37,649 nt of DNA from CAZDYP01 sp964509505 (GCA_964509505.1 CAZDYP010000026.1:1-37649), one strand, 5' to 3'. Positions 1-9,044 are shown, counted from the first letter of the stretch. Program-made: numbers and translations. The notes: generated by a model not told the origin, from the letters alone.

Positions 1-1
1 C

Positions 2-52
2 CTCAATGCACAGGACTTGAATTTGTGGTTGTGGGAATTTCCGAATGAGTAA
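2..52 (+). CDS. 3' end of an upstream gene (partial)
   Basis: One frame is open from the window edge and ends at a TAA at 50-52, giving a tail reading LNAQDLNLWLWEFPNE. The composition is protein-like (Trp/Leu rich with an acidic end) and the following bases switch at once to the AT-rich ATTAC-type intergenic repeat. Too short to assign a family. It could be chance, since only 16 codons are visible. Confidence 0.35.
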   Translation, partial: LNAQDLNLWLWEFPNE

Positions 53-108
53 TTAGTAATTAGCAATTGGCATCCCTCAAGGACTAATTACCAATTACCA
101 ATTACCAT
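53..108. repeat. AT-rich simple repeat (TAATTACCAATTACC type)
   Basis: The gap before the methyltransferase is made of short imperfect iterations of TAATTAG, AATTGGC and CAATTACC. A related block occurs at about 948-970, where it is translated near the N-terminus of the next gene. Low-complexity spacer; no promoter or ribosome site is convincing here. Confidence 0.6.
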
Positions 109-111
109 CGT

Positions 112-738
112 ATGAATCGTTGGGACTTATACTACTGGCTCGGCAAAACGCCGTGGGATACAAACATCACACCGCCAGAGATTGTAAACTTGATTGAAGG
201 CGGCGATGATGTGCCGCGTATTCTGCCAGGGCGCGCGATTGATTTGGGTTGTGGCACAGGCACCAACGTCCTCTATCTGGCGCAGCGTGGCTTCGAGGCG
301 GTGGGCGTGGATGTGTCAGCACAAGCGATTGAGCGCGCGCGCCGCAAAGCTCAAGTCCAAAATGTCAACGCCACGTTTTACGTTGCCGATTTGCTCGACC
401 CAGAAAATTTTCCCGTCAGCGGGCCCTTCGATTTTGTCATGGACATCGGCGTCATGCACATCTTTGACGACGCGGGGCGCGCGCGCTACGCCGCCACACT
501 CAATCGTCTCTTGCGCGTTGGCGGCTATCATTACACCTTCGGCTTTAAGCGCGGCTTGGCGCGCAAGCGACACTGGCTCAGTTACCTCTTTGGCTCGCCG
601 CCGATGGGCATTACCGCCGACGAGGTGCGCCACACACTCGAACCGCTTGGCTTTCAGCTGCTCATCGCGCGCGATGCCGGCCTCACACCTGAAGGCATCT
701 CGCGCACGGGCTGGTATGTATCACAAAAGGTGAAGTAG
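112..738 (+). CDS. Class I SAM-dependent methyltransferase
   Basis: A 208-residue soluble protein with a Rossmann-type SAM-binding core. Motif I reads IDLGCGTG at about residues 43-50, followed 20 residues later by an acidic ribose-binding position (GVDVS), and an FVMDIGVMH segment at the motif IV/post-II position. Length and the N-terminal WDLYYWLGKTPWD segment resemble small thiopurine/TehB-type methyltransferases that act on small molecules, but no substrate can be read from the sequence. The ATG at 112 has no clear Shine-Dalgarno. The next gene follows after a short gap on the same strand, so co-transcription with the membrane glycosyltransferases is possible but not shown. Confidence 0.85.
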   Translation: MNRWDLYYWLGKTPWDTNITPPEIVNLIEGGDDVPRILPGRAIDLGCGTGTNVLYLAQRGFEAVGVDVSAQAIERARRKAQVQNVNATFYVADLLDPENFPVSGPFDFVMDIGVMHIFDDAGRARYAATLNRLLRVGGYHYTFGFKRGLARKRHWLSYLFGSPPMGITADEVRHTLEPLGFQLLIARDAGLTPEGISRTGWYVSQKVK

Positions 739-814
739 AGATTGGAGCTTAGAGAATTGGATATTGGATATTAGTCAGTGTCCCTATCTAACTATCCAAG
801 CACACATTGGAGCT

Positions 815-2767
815 ATGGCTAAACGACGTTCACAAAGACTTCGACAAGCAAAAGAAGCAATTCAAAAACCACAAGCAGTCGCGCGCGACGACGGTCAAAC
901 GCCGCTCGCTGCCACGCCTACGCTGCTTGAGCAACCTTCCACCATTACCAATTACCCATTACCAATTACTGACTGGTTGACCGTCGAGCGTGTGTTATGG
1001 AGCGCGGTGATGCTCGTCGCGGCGTTGGTGCGTGCGCTCAATCTCGCTTATTTCCCGTTGAATGATGCAGAAGCGCAGCTGGCTCAAGCGGCTTATCTGT
1101 TGGCGCATGGACAAAGCGATGCTGCTTTGCGCGGCAGTCCATTCTTGGTCGGCAGCAACGCGCTCATCTTCTGGTTGTTCGGTGAATTCGATTTGACCGC
1201 GCGCCTCGCGCCAGCGCTAGCAGGCGTGTTGATGGCCGCGTTGACATATCGCCTGCGCGACGAGCTCGGACGTTGGGGCGCGCTCATCGCGGGTAGTTTG
1301 TTTGCTATCTCCGCAACCTTCGTGTATTACTCGCGCACGGTCAACGGCGACCTCATCGCAGTCACGGCGAGTTACGCCGCGCTCATTTTTCTGTGGGAAT
1401 TTATCCGCAAGCAAGAAGGCGGCGCGCTCATCCGCGCGGCTATCGCCTTTGCGCTCGCGCTCACCTCTGGACAAACGACCTATACGATTTTGCTGTGTGT
1501 GGTTTCCTTCGCTGCGCTCGTCGCCGTGCTGCGCGCGACGAAGCAAGCGACTGTCACTGAGCTGGAGAGCTGGCTGACGATGATGCGTCATTCACCACTC
1601 GCCGCTCGCCACATAGCGTTCGCTGCGCGCAAGGCGGGCATTGCCTTCATGCTGGTATTCCTCACCAGCGCGACGGCGGCGCTGTTCAATCCATTAGGCT
1701 TGCAAGGCGCTGTGGATTTGTTCACGGATTGGTTGGGACAATGGGCAGGCGCGAACAATCAAGCGCCCTCATACTTTTTGCAGTTGTTCTTCTCGTATGA
1801 ACTGTTGCCGTTGGTGTTTGGGTTAGGCGGCATGTTGTATGGTCTCGCGCGCGGCGAGCGGTTCGCCAACTTCGCGGCGTGGTGGGCGATTGTGGCGTTG
1901 ACGTGGCACACGCTCATGCCAGTCAAAAGCGCCAGCGCGTTGCTCGTCGTGCTGGCGCCGTTGATTTTGATGGCGGGGCAAACCATCAGTCGTATGTTGC
2001 TAGAACTTATGCGCAACTTCGCGTTGGCGAACGAAGGTTTGTTCATCGCCTTGGGTTTGCTGACGTGCAGCATTTTCGGACTCAATCTCAGCAGCTACGC
2101 ACAGACCGGCGAGCGCAACTACATCATTGTTATGACGATTGCGGTTGGGATGCTGGTCTTGATTGGGGTGATGGTCGGCGGTTTCACCGCATTCCTCACC
2201 AGCGACGCGCCATCCCCCACAGGCAAAAGCAACGGCGACGCGTTCTCCGTGAATCCATTATGGCAAGGCGTTGCGCGCGCCATACAAGTGTGGGGTGTGA
2301 TTGCGTTGGCAGGGTTGAGTGTGTTGGCGGTGCGAGCGTCCATCAATCTCAGTTTCGCTCAAGCCGATGACCCACGCGAGCTGATGGTCGAATCGCCGAC
2401 GACGCTGGAAGCGCGCGAGCTGCGTCCGATGCTTGAAGATTTGTCGAATCGGCGTGAAGGCGACCCCCATATCATTCCCATTGCCGCCGAAGTGAACATT
2501 GGGCCCGCCTTGCGTTGGTATCTGCGCGATTTCAAGGTGCGCTATTTTAACGACGTGCCCAACACGGCGACTGAGCCATTGGTCATCGTGCCAGCGCTGG
2601 GCAAGCAGCCGGGCTTCAACAACTATGCCTCACAGAAGGTGCGTTGGCGTTGGCAGAAACCCAGCGAACCGTTGGCAGGACAGAACTTTTGGAAATGGTT
2701 CATGTATCGCGGCTTGCATGAGGTCTTGCCGTCTTACGATATAATTGTCTATGCGCAGCAGCGATAA
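815..2767 (+). CDS. GT-C family (GT39-like) membrane protein
   Basis: About 650 residues with a basic, hydrophilic N-terminus (KRRSQRLRQAKEA), then about ten hydrophobic segments and a C-terminal soluble domain of about 150 residues. The first loop after TM1 carries FPLNDAEAQLAQAAYLL, at the place where GT-C/PMT-type enzymes keep their acidic catalytic residue; IFWLFGEFDLTARLAPALAG resembles the same loop in the downstream paralogue. Likely a membrane glycosyltransferase or flippase-associated protein using lipid-linked sugar (inference). The frame is open back to a TTG at 764, but those residues look like translated intergenic repeat, so the ATG at 815 is preferred, although its GGAG lies only 2 nt upstream. 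A Pro/Asn-rich stretch near residues 45-55 is encoded by a CAATTACC-type repeat. Confidence 0.75.
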   Translation: MAKRRSQRLRQAKEAIQKPQAVARDDGQTPLAATPTLLEQPSTITNYPLPITDWLTVERVLWSAVMLVAALVRALNLAYFPLNDAEAQLAQAAYLLAHGQSDAALRGSPFLVGSNALIFWLFGEFDLTARLAPALAGVLMAALTYRLRDELGRWGALIAGSLFAISATFVYYSRTVNGDLIAVTASYAALIFLWEFIRKQEGGALIRAAIAFALALTSGQTTYTILLCVVSFAALVAVLRATKQATVTELESWLTMMRHSPLAARHIAFAARKAGIAFMLVFLTSATAALFNPLGLQGAVDLFTDWLGQWAGANNQAPSYFLQLFFSYELLPLVFGLGGMLYGLARGERFANFAAWWAIVALTWHTLMPVKSASALLVVLAPLILMAGQTISRMLLELMRNFALANEGLFIALGLLTCSIFGLNLSSYAQTGERNYIIVMTIAVGMLVLIGVMVGGFTAFLTSDAPSPTGKSNGDAFSVNPLWQGVARAIQVWGVIALAGLSVLAVRASINLSFAQADDPRELMVESPTTLEARELRPMLEDLSNRREGDPHIIPIAAEVNIGPALRWYLRDFKVRYFNDVPNTATEPLVIVPALGKQPGFNNYASQKVRWRWQKPSEPLAGQNFWKWFMYRGLHEVLPSYDIIVYAQQR

Positions 2768-2968
2768 ACAATGAATGTGATTGAGGTTACTGTCTCTTTT
2801 CAGCTACGTGAATTGATGGGCTTTTGTCATGTCGTTCGCCAGGTGTACGGGCGACAACTGGTTTGGTCAAAACTCCATTTGTACATCGAGGCGTTGCCGG
2901 CCATTTTGACCGCTTTGCGCGAGCAAGTCGGAAAATTTTTAGACACTCACTCATAGGTGTTGTGAAAT

Positions 2969-5962
2969 ATGCAGAACACTTTCAAACGCGAATCATCCTT
3001 TCTCGACGCGCCATTGACAGCGCTCTTCAACCTCAATTTTGAAGTGTTGTTGTGGGTTGCCATCATCGTCTTCACCGTCGTTACGCGCTTCTGGGATCTG
3101 GGTTCGCGCTCCTACAACCACGACGAGTCGTTGCATACGCTCTACTCGTGGTATCTGTACGAAGGACGCGGCTACAAGCATGACCCGATGATGCACGGGC
3201 CCTTCCAATTTCACTTCAACGCGTTGATTTATTTTCTGTTCGGCGATAACGATTACACCGGGCGCATCTTGCCCGCCATTTTCGGCGTGCTGGGTGTGAG
3301 CTTGCCGCTCTGCCTGCGGCGGTGGCTGGGGCGTGTGGGCGCGTTGGTGTGCGCGGGCATGATCGCAATGGCGCCCGACATCTTCTACTACTCCCGCTTC
3401 GCGCGCAACGACATCTATCATCTCGTGTGGTCGCTGCTCGCCATCATTGGCTTGTTCGGCTTCGTTAGCACGAAGCAGGGTCGTTACTTGGTTATCGGCG
3501 CAGTGGCCATTTCGCTGATGTGGGCGACGAAAGAGGTTGTCTATATCTTCGGCTTTAGCGGCTTCACGTTCATCGTTCTCACATTATTGGTTGAGATGCT
3601 CACCAAACGCAAATGGGGCGTGACCGCAGCAATCGTCTCAATTGATCGCACGTCACTCGGCGTCGCCATCGCATCGGCGCTGGCCATCTTCGTCGTCCTC
3701 TATACGACGTTCTTCACGAATCCCGACGGTTTGCGCACTGGCGCAATTGGCGCCATCACCTATTGGTTGGCGCAACAAGAGGTCGCGCGCGGCGGGCAAC
3801 CGTGGTATTACTATTTTCTCCTTGTGCCGCTCTACAACTTCATGCCCTGCTTGCCCGCGATGTTGGCGCTTGGCTACTATGCGTTCCGTCGCAACGCGCC
3901 AACTCTTTCTTTTGCCATTGCCACAGCTGTGTTGTTGACGGCGACCTATTTGTTGAGCGATGCGGAATCGCGCGACAGTTCATCCTCGCTGATCATCATT
4001 CTGGGTTTGTTAGCATGGGCGACGATTTCACTGACGCTCTCGGCGTTGTATGGGCGCGGCGACCAACCGTTGTTCACTGCCTTTGTCATTCATTGGCTCG
4101 TCACCAGTTTCGCCATCTACTCATGGGCAGGCGAGAAGATGCCGTGGCTCTCGTTGCACATGACGTTGCCCATCATCATCCTTGCGGCTAAGTTCCTCAA
4201 TGATACGTGGGCGCGTGTGGCTTGGGCGTCAGTGCGCGCGCGCGGCGGCTTGTGGTTTGGCTTGCTCCTGCTGCCTATCGCTTACACACTCTGGAAAGTT
4301 GCCAACACGCGCTGGTTCGATGGCAGTCTTGCCTTGCAAAAAATTGACGACCTGATGCAGGGTGTGATGGCGATTTTCGTGGGCGGTGTGTTGATTTATC
4401 TGGCGTATTTAATCTCGCGCCGATTGCGCGCAGGCGAATTGGCGCAAGTCGCCTTCGTCGTCTTGCTCATCGTCTTGAGCGCGTTTACGGTGCGCTATGC
4501 GTTCATGGGCGCGTACGAGCATGGCGATGTCGCCGTCGAGATGTTGATTTACGCGCAAGGCGCGCCCGACGTGCCAGTGGTCGTGCGCGACATTGAAGCG
4601 CTCTCGCAGAAATTAACGGGCGGCAAGGATATGGACATCATTGTGGAGAGCTCGGAGACGTGGCCCTTTGCGTGGTATCTGCGCGATTACAAGAAGGTCG
4701 CATATCCCGCGAGCCTCGAAGGTCCGCCAACGGCGCCCGTCGTCCTCGTCGCGGTGGAGAACGAAGCGAAATACAAACTATGGCTGACGAACTACATCGG
4801 GCAGAAGCGCAAGCTCATCTGGTGGTCTGCGGAGGATTACAAAAACTTGACGTGGGAGCGTATTCGCAACACCTTCACCGATCCGAAACTACGCGAATCA
4901 TTTTTCAACTATCTCTTCTATCGCAAATCCGATTACCCATTGGGGCAATGGCCCCTGCGCAAGGAGTTCGTCTTCTACGTCCGCAAAGACGTGGCCAGTT
5001 TGATCTGGACGCCCGCACAGTTGCCGCCGCCCATCGTCGAGAACCAAACGGAGAAAGAGCTCGCCGAAAAATTGATCAACGTCACTGCGAAGCAAGCCAT
5101 TGGCAAGAACGGCAAAGAGGACGGCGCGTTCAATGCGCCGAAGAATCTCGCGTTTGCGCCCGATGGGGCAATGTGGGTGGTGGACAGCGGTAACCATCGC
5201 TTGCAGAAGTTCGATGCGACTGGCAAGTTTGTGATGGCATTGGGCGGCGATGGCAATCTGCCTGGTCAATTCAAGGAACCGTGGGGCATGGCGATTGGGT
5301 CGGATGGGACCTTCTACGTCGTGGACACGTGGAATCATCGCATCCAAAAATTTGATGCCAGCGGCAAGTTCCTCATGCAGTGGGGACAATTCGGCGACTT
5401 GAACGCGCCAGGCACAGACAAGCAAACCACGTTCTATGGTCCGCGCTCGATTGCGATTGACGCGCAAGGAAATTTGTGGGTGGTAGATACGGGCAACAAG
5501 CGCGTATTGAAGTTCGATGCCAACGGTAAAGCGTTGGGCATCTTTGGCGGCTCCGGCACTGCGCCCGGCCAATTCGCCGAACCCGTCGGCATCGCTATCA
5601 GCAAAGCAACGGGCGACATCTATGTTGCCGATACGTGGAACAAGCGTGTGCAACGCTTCAACAAAGATTTTCAGCCCAGCGCGCAATGGTCAGTGCATGG
5701 CTGGGATAGCACCTCCGTTGTGAACAAACCCTACCTCGCGCTCGATGCCAATGACAATGTGTATCTGACTGACCCTGAAGTGCAGCGCGTGCTCAAGTAC
5801 ACCAAAGAGGGCAAATTGATTGCGCTCTTCGGCAAAAGCGGCTCCGACCTCACCTCACTTAATTTGCCGACAGGCATTGCAGTGGACGCGCCAGGTAATG
5901 TGTGGGTGGCGGATAGCTTCAACCATCGGGTGTTGCGGTTTGAGGCGGTGCAGGGAAAGTGA
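2969..5962 (+). CDS. GT-C membrane protein fused to NHL-repeat propeller (TIGR03663/Agl23-like)
   Basis: A 997-residue two-part protein. Residues about 30-540 contain around a dozen membrane helices; the loop after TM1 has YNHDESLHTLYSWYLYEGRGY with the acidic DE pair typical of GT-C enzymes, and HGPFQFHFNALIYFLFGDNDYTGR follows, characteristic of the TIGR03663 family of Chloroflexota and archaea. Residues about 540-700 form a soluble outer domain. Residues about 715-995 are five to six NHL repeats (pattern PxxLAFAPDGxxWVVDSGNHRLQKFD, repeated with DTWNHRIQKF, DTGNKRVLKF, DTWNKRVQRF, DSFNHRVLRF), a beta-propeller probably exposed outside the membrane. The family is linked to lipid-linked sugar transfer; the exact reaction is unknown. 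It follows its GT-C paralogue by 201 nt. Its 3' end is directly followed by the RM island. Confidence 0.85.
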   Translation: MQNTFKRESSFLDAPLTALFNLNFEVLLWVAIIVFTVVTRFWDLGSRSYNHDESLHTLYSWYLYEGRGYKHDPMMHGPFQFHFNALIYFLFGDNDYTGRILPAIFGVLGVSLPLCLRRWLGRVGALVCAGMIAMAPDIFYYSRFARNDIYHLVWSLLAIIGLFGFVSTKQGRYLVIGAVAISLMWATKEVVYIFGFSGFTFIVLTLLVEMLTKRKWGVTAAIVSIDRTSLGVAIASALAIFVVLYTTFFTNPDGLRTGAIGAITYWLAQQEVARGGQPWYYYFLLVPLYNFMPCLPAMLALGYYAFRRNAPTLSFAIATAVLLTATYLLSDAESRDSSSSLIIILGLLAWATISLTLSALYGRGDQPLFTAFVIHWLVTSFAIYSWAGEKMPWLSLHMTLPIIILAAKFLNDTWARVAWASVRARGGLWFGLLLLPIAYTLWKVANTRWFDGSLALQKIDDLMQGVMAIFVGGVLIYLAYLISRRLRAGELAQVAFVVLLIVLSAFTVRYAFMGAYEHGDVAVEMLIYAQGAPDVPVVVRDIEALSQKLTGGKDMDIIVESSETWPFAWYLRDYKKVAYPASLEGPPTAPVVLVAVENEAKYKLWLTNYIGQKRKLIWWSAEDYKNLTWERIRNTFTDPKLRESFFNYLFYRKSDYPLGQWPLRKEFVFYVRKDVASLIWTPAQLPPPIVENQTEKELAEKLINVTAKQAIGKNGKEDGAFNAPKNLAFAPDGAMWVVDSGNHRLQKFDATGKFVMALGGDGNLPGQFKEPWGMAIGSDGTFYVVDTWNHRIQKFDASGKFLMQWGQFGDLNAPGTDKQTTFYGPRSIAIDAQGNLWVVDTGNKRVLKFDANGKALGIFGGSGTAPGQFAEPVGIAISKATGDIYVADTWNKRVQRFNKDFQPSAQWSVHGWDSTSVVNKPYLALDANDNVYLTDPEVQRVLKYTKEGKLIALFGKSGSDLTSLNLPTGIAVDAPGNVWVADSFNHRVLRFEAVQGK
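5939..5955. repeat. Left copy of 17-bp near-direct repeat flanking the RM island
   Basis: TTTGAGGCGGTGCAGGG within the last codons of the NHL gene matches TTTGAGACGGTACAGGG at 9028-9044 at 15 of 17 positions, in the same orientation. The RM genes lie between the two copies. Confidence 0.55.
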
Positions 5963-6019
5963 GGACAAAGGTTTCCAAGCCTATCCTTGAAAATGTCCTC
6001 CCAATTGGAGTTTGAAGTC

Positions 6020-8035
6020 ATGTTGACTAAGAAAAGCCTTTTGCCTGTTTATGATTTCAAACAGGTATTACGCAATTTGCACAATCACCTTTACGGCGGT
6101 GGCCCGATCAAAACCGAGTCGAAATTAGCCGATGAAGTAGCTCAGTTAGTGTTGTGCAAAATTGCAGATGAGCTGTCGGCTGAGAAGACATGCTCCTTTT
6201 ATGCCACGCCCCTCGAACTAAAAACCGATGGCGGCAGAGATAAAATTTATCAACGAATCTTACAACTAAAAGCCAAGTCTAACGGTCACACCGCTCACGG
6301 GTTTCAGCTTGGCAGCTATTGGGTGGCCGAGGTTGTGAATGCGCTACAATTCTATTCTTTGTTGCACAACCGCAGCTACGTTTCACCGCTTGCGGATGTT
6401 TACGAGGTTTTTAGCTCTGGGCAATTCAAAGGAGGACGAGGACAATTTTTTACGCCTCCTGTAGCGGTGAACCTTGCCTTTGAAATCCTTGAGCCTACAC
6501 CCGATGATTGTGTAATTGACCCTGCCTGTGGTTCAGGCAATTTTCTGAGCAAAGCCCTTCATAAATTTTGCGCCCTCGACTCACCTCATCACATCGCAGA
6601 TGAAAAGTCAAGAGAATGTTACATCCGCACGAAAGTCTTTGGGCGTGACATTGAGTCTGGACTTGTCGCTATAGCCAATGAATATCTTCGCTTGGTGGCT
6701 AACAGCCTTACATGCAATGTGGCCGTTGGGGATAGTCTCGATCTAACTGCATCTCATTATCATACGTTGCCCTTTGGAAAATTCACGAAGGTTTTCACGA
6801 ATCCTCCCTTCGGAAATAACATCGAAGTCACCAACCCTTCCATTTTGAAACAATTTGATTTGGGTCATCAATTGCAAGATGGTTTACCCACTCAGCAATT
6901 ATTGAAAGGACAACACCCTGATCGCTTGTTCCTGGAACTTTGCATGAAATTGTTAGCTGAGGGTGGAGCAGCGGCGATTGTTTTGCCAAGACAAATTCTG
7001 AGTGGAGACGAAACAAATGCCGTAGAAATTCGGAAATGGCTTTTGCAGAAAGCGACCATTTTGGCTGTGATTGATTTCCCGCCAGAAACTTTCCAGCCAT
7101 ACACGGGCACCATCACGAGTTTGCTTGTTTTCAAAAAGGGCATCTCGCCAGAACAAAAGCCTATATTCTTTGCGGTATGTGAGTATGTAGGACACGACCG
7201 CAGGGGACTTCCCTTATATGAGATGGATTGGGATGGGAATGTCGTGCATGATCACAGAAAGCAACCCAAACTGAGAGATGATACGCCTCGCATTGCCGAA
7301 GCCTGGCAAGAATTTTCAAAAACAGGGAAACTGAAATACCAGGATTCATGCGGCTTTCTCGCTAATTTGGAAACAATCAAAAGCAATCCGCTGCAAGTGC
7401 TCAATGCTTGGGCTTACAACCCTAACTCAAATGAAGCCTATCGTCAGGTCATGCAGCTAGCAGAGAGTGGCACATTCGAGGCAATTGTGCCGCTAAAAGA
7501 GCTTTGCAAAGACATATTCATTCCGGGCAGGCATAAAAGAAAGTACGTTCCCTCATCAGACGCTTCAATACCTTTTCTATCAACCACACAAATTTTCCAC
7601 ATTCATGACATTGACCACAAATATCAACCCCTTTCTTTCGCAGACAGCCAAGGCTTGCTGATTGAAGAAGGGTGGATACTGATCACTCGCTCGGGTAGCA
7701 CGGGCAGAGTGCGCTATGTCAACAGCGAACTTAGTCAATATGCTGTGTCAGATCATTGTATTCGTATTGTGCCTGATGAAGTCAAAGTAGATAGCGGTTA
7801 TTTGTATGCGTTTCTCTCGTCCAAGATAGGGCAATTGCTTATTGACCAAGGCCGTTACGCCTCGGTCATTGAAACCATATCGCATACACGATTAGGGGAA
7901 ATACCTATACCACTTCCACGTAAGGAGAAACAAAGGGAGGTTGGAGATTGGGTACGACGCTCCGAAGCGGCCAGAGTTGAAGCCAACCAAACGAGGCAAA
8001 TCGCGATTGAGGCCATTGAGAGACTATTCTCTTGA
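6020..8035 (+). CDS. N6-adenine DNA methylase fused to a type I S-like target-recognition domain
   Basis: A 671-residue RM methylase. Residues about 1-110 resemble the N-terminal helical domain of HsdM-type enzymes. Motif I is DPACGSGNFL (D at about 167) and motif IV is NPPF (N at about 261), the gamma-type N6-adenine methylase signature. Residues about 470-671 look like an HsdS half: IPGRHKRKYV, then GWILITRSGSTGRV, then a conserved-region-like HTRLGEIPIPLPRKEKQREV and a C-terminal helix. The protein thus combines modification and specificity in one chain, as in type IIG/BcgI-like systems, but has no obvious nuclease domain. The frame is open back to a TTG at 5987; the ATG at 6020 has GGAG 9 nt upstream and is preferred. 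Its 3' end overlaps by 12 nt the 3' end of the convergent nuclease gene. Lower GC than the neighbours suggests transfer. Confidence 0.85.
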   Translation: MLTKKSLLPVYDFKQVLRNLHNHLYGGGPIKTESKLADEVAQLVLCKIADELSAEKTCSFYATPLELKTDGGRDKIYQRILQLKAKSNGHTAHGFQLGSYWVAEVVNALQFYSLLHNRSYVSPLADVYEVFSSGQFKGGRGQFFTPPVAVNLAFEILEPTPDDCVIDPACGSGNFLSKALHKFCALDSPHHIADEKSRECYIRTKVFGRDIESGLVAIANEYLRLVANSLTCNVAVGDSLDLTASHYHTLPFGKFTKVFTNPPFGNNIEVTNPSILKQFDLGHQLQDGLPTQQLLKGQHPDRLFLELCMKLLAEGGAAAIVLPRQILSGDETNAVEIRKWLLQKATILAVIDFPPETFQPYTGTITSLLVFKKGISPEQKPIFFAVCEYVGHDRRGLPLYEMDWDGNVVHDHRKQPKLRDDTPRIAEAWQEFSKTGKLKYQDSCGFLANLETIKSNPLQVLNAWAYNPNSNEAYRQVMQLAESGTFEAIVPLKELCKDIFIPGRHKRKYVPSSDASIPFLSTTQIFHIHDIDHKYQPLSFADSQGLLIEEGWILITRSGSTGRVRYVNSELSQYAVSDHCIRIVPDEVKVDSGYLYAFLSSKIGQLLIDQGRYASVIETISHTRLGEIPIPLPRKEKQREVGDWVRRSEAARVEANQTRQIAIEAIERLFS

Positions 8036-8731
8036 GTGAGTTTTGTAATAGCCCTGTCGCGTCAAAATTCCATCCATAATGTTTAGCAGTTCGTCCAAGG
8101 TCAGGTCGGACTGTAGGCGATTGCTGTCTCTCAACATCAGGGTGGCATTATCAGGTGTGTGTCGTCCTCCTCTACCCAGAGGCACATAGTGCCCCGATTC
8201 CACGTAGAGCGGATTGGCGACGAATTTTTGAAACTCGATTGGAATTTTCTGTATAGGGTCGAGGAACATGCCCGGCTTGAGAGGATGACCAAGGATGGTC
8301 ATAAATTCCATTTCAAGCCGCTCGCCGGGGATGGCAGGCGCTCCTTCCATTGAGAGGGTTTGAAGGAAGTAACGCACTTCTGTCAAAGTCGCCGTAACTT
8401 CCTCAGCATAGAACTTGTGGGCTTTTTCAAACAACCATCTATTACGACGATTGCCATCTGCGCCATCTTGTGGCCTACGGTTGCCAGTTTCTGAACCGGG
8501 TTGCCAAGGCGGTGAACGACGCCCTGCGTCACGGAATTTCGTTGTCAACCTGGTTATTTGTCGCGCTTCGACATCGTTTGCTAAAAGAAGCTTTCTGAAC
8601 AATGCAGACCAAAGTTTGATCAGCTGGCGAGCTTCCTCAACGGTGGTTCTTGCAATGCGGTCAACAACGATTTCACCTGGATTATCACGCAGCGCTTCCA
8701 GTTGGGAAATAAGCGTCTCAAAATCAGCCAT
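8024..8731 (-). CDS. Probable HNH restriction endonuclease
   Basis: A 235-residue protein. The C-terminal third holds a beta-beta-alpha-metal (HNH) core: ESGHYVPLGRGG (His of the GH pair), then HTPDNATLMLRDSNRLQSD, giving the H...N...N spacing of that fold and the usual NxxLxxxxxN stretch. The N-terminal half is helical and charged with no domain I recognise. Context makes it the restriction partner of the methylase: it converges on the methylase gene (12-nt overlap of ends) and sits 9 nt after the XRE controller gene, whose stop codon is merged with an AAGGA ribosome site 6 nt before the ATG, so C and R appear to be translated from one transcript. The exact site cut cannot be read from sequence. 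Confidence 0.72.
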   Translation of the reverse strand: MADFETLISQLEALRDNPGEIVVDRIARTTVEEARQLIKLWSALFRKLLLANDVEARQITRLTTKFRDAGRRSPPWQPGSETGNRRPQDGADGNRRNRWLFEKAHKFYAEEVTATLTEVRYFLQTLSMEGAPAIPGERLEMEFMTILGHPLKPGMFLDPIQKIPIEFQKFVANPLYVESGHYVPLGRGGRHTPDNATLMLRDSNRLQSDLTLDELLNIMDGILTRQGYYKTHSRE

Positions 8732-8740
8732 CCGTAGTCC

Positions 8741-8962
8741 TTAAATGCCTTTGAACAAGTCCGATAGTGAGACCTCTAATGCGTTAGCGAGAGCTTTGAT
8801 ATTTCGCAGAGACACGTTGCGCAGGCCACGTTCAATACCGCTAATGTAGGTGCGGTCAAGCTCACACAAATCAGCCAGCTCTTCTTGTGATAGGTCGCGT
8901 GCTTTGCGAAGACTTCGGATTCTCTCCCCAAATTGTTCGGTTATAGGGGGGTGCTTCTGCAT
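8741..8962 (-). CDS. XRE-family controller (C) protein of the RM system
   Basis: A 73-residue single-domain helix-turn-helix protein: FGERIRSLRKARDLSQEELADLCELDRTYISGIERG at about residues 11-46 is the classic XRE five-helix core with the recognition helix at DRTYISGIE. Length (73 residues against 75-100 for known C proteins) and position immediately before the nuclease gene match controller proteins that delay and limit restriction. There is no Shine-Dalgarno; a perfect -10 hexamer ends 6 nt before the ATG, so the message is probably leaderless, as is known for several C genes. An imperfect inverted repeat lies upstream and probably serves as operator for autoregulation. Confidence 0.85.
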   Translation of the reverse strand: MQKHPPITEQFGERIRSLRKARDLSQEELADLCELDRTYISGIERGLRNVSLRNIKALANALEVSLSDLFKGI

Positions 8963-8968
8963 GACGGT

Positions 8969-8974
8969 ATTATA
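8969..8974 (-). promoter_or_regulatory. -10 element of the C-R operon, leaderless type
   Basis: On the minus strand TATAAT ends exactly 6 nt before the C-gene ATG (8960-8962), which puts the expected start point on the A of the ATG. The -35 region is weak, as expected for a promoter needing C protein for activation. Position and consensus are seen; use is inferred. Confidence 0.65.
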
Positions 8975-8981
8975 TTTTCAA

Positions 8982-8998
8982 GTAGTCTATAAATCTAC
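8982..8998. promoter_or_regulatory. Possible C-box operator
   Basis: GTAG at 8982-8985 and CTAC at 8995-8998 form the ends of an imperfect 17-bp dyad whose minus-strand core, AGATTTATAGACT, resembles the GACT...AGTC arrangement of C-boxes. It covers the spacer/-35 region of the C promoter. Only the dyad ends are perfect, so this is a candidate. Confidence 0.4.
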
Positions 8999-9027
8999 GG
9001 ATTTTGAGTCTCATTTTCGATGCACAG

Positions 9028-9044
9028 TTTGAGACGGTACAGGG
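9028..9044. repeat. Right copy of 17-bp near-direct repeat flanking the RM island
   Basis: TTTGAGACGGTACAGGG, 15/17 identical to the end of the NHL gene at 5939-5955. Read in frame it gives FETVQG where the NHL gene ends FEAVQG, so this may be the displaced original 3' end of that gene. Confidence 0.5.

Noticed and set aside
2771..2956. A 61-codon ORF in the gap between the two GT-C genes
   Set aside because: No ribosome site and no recognisable motif; it overlaps another ORF of similar length and looks like spacer sequence. Possible but unsupported.
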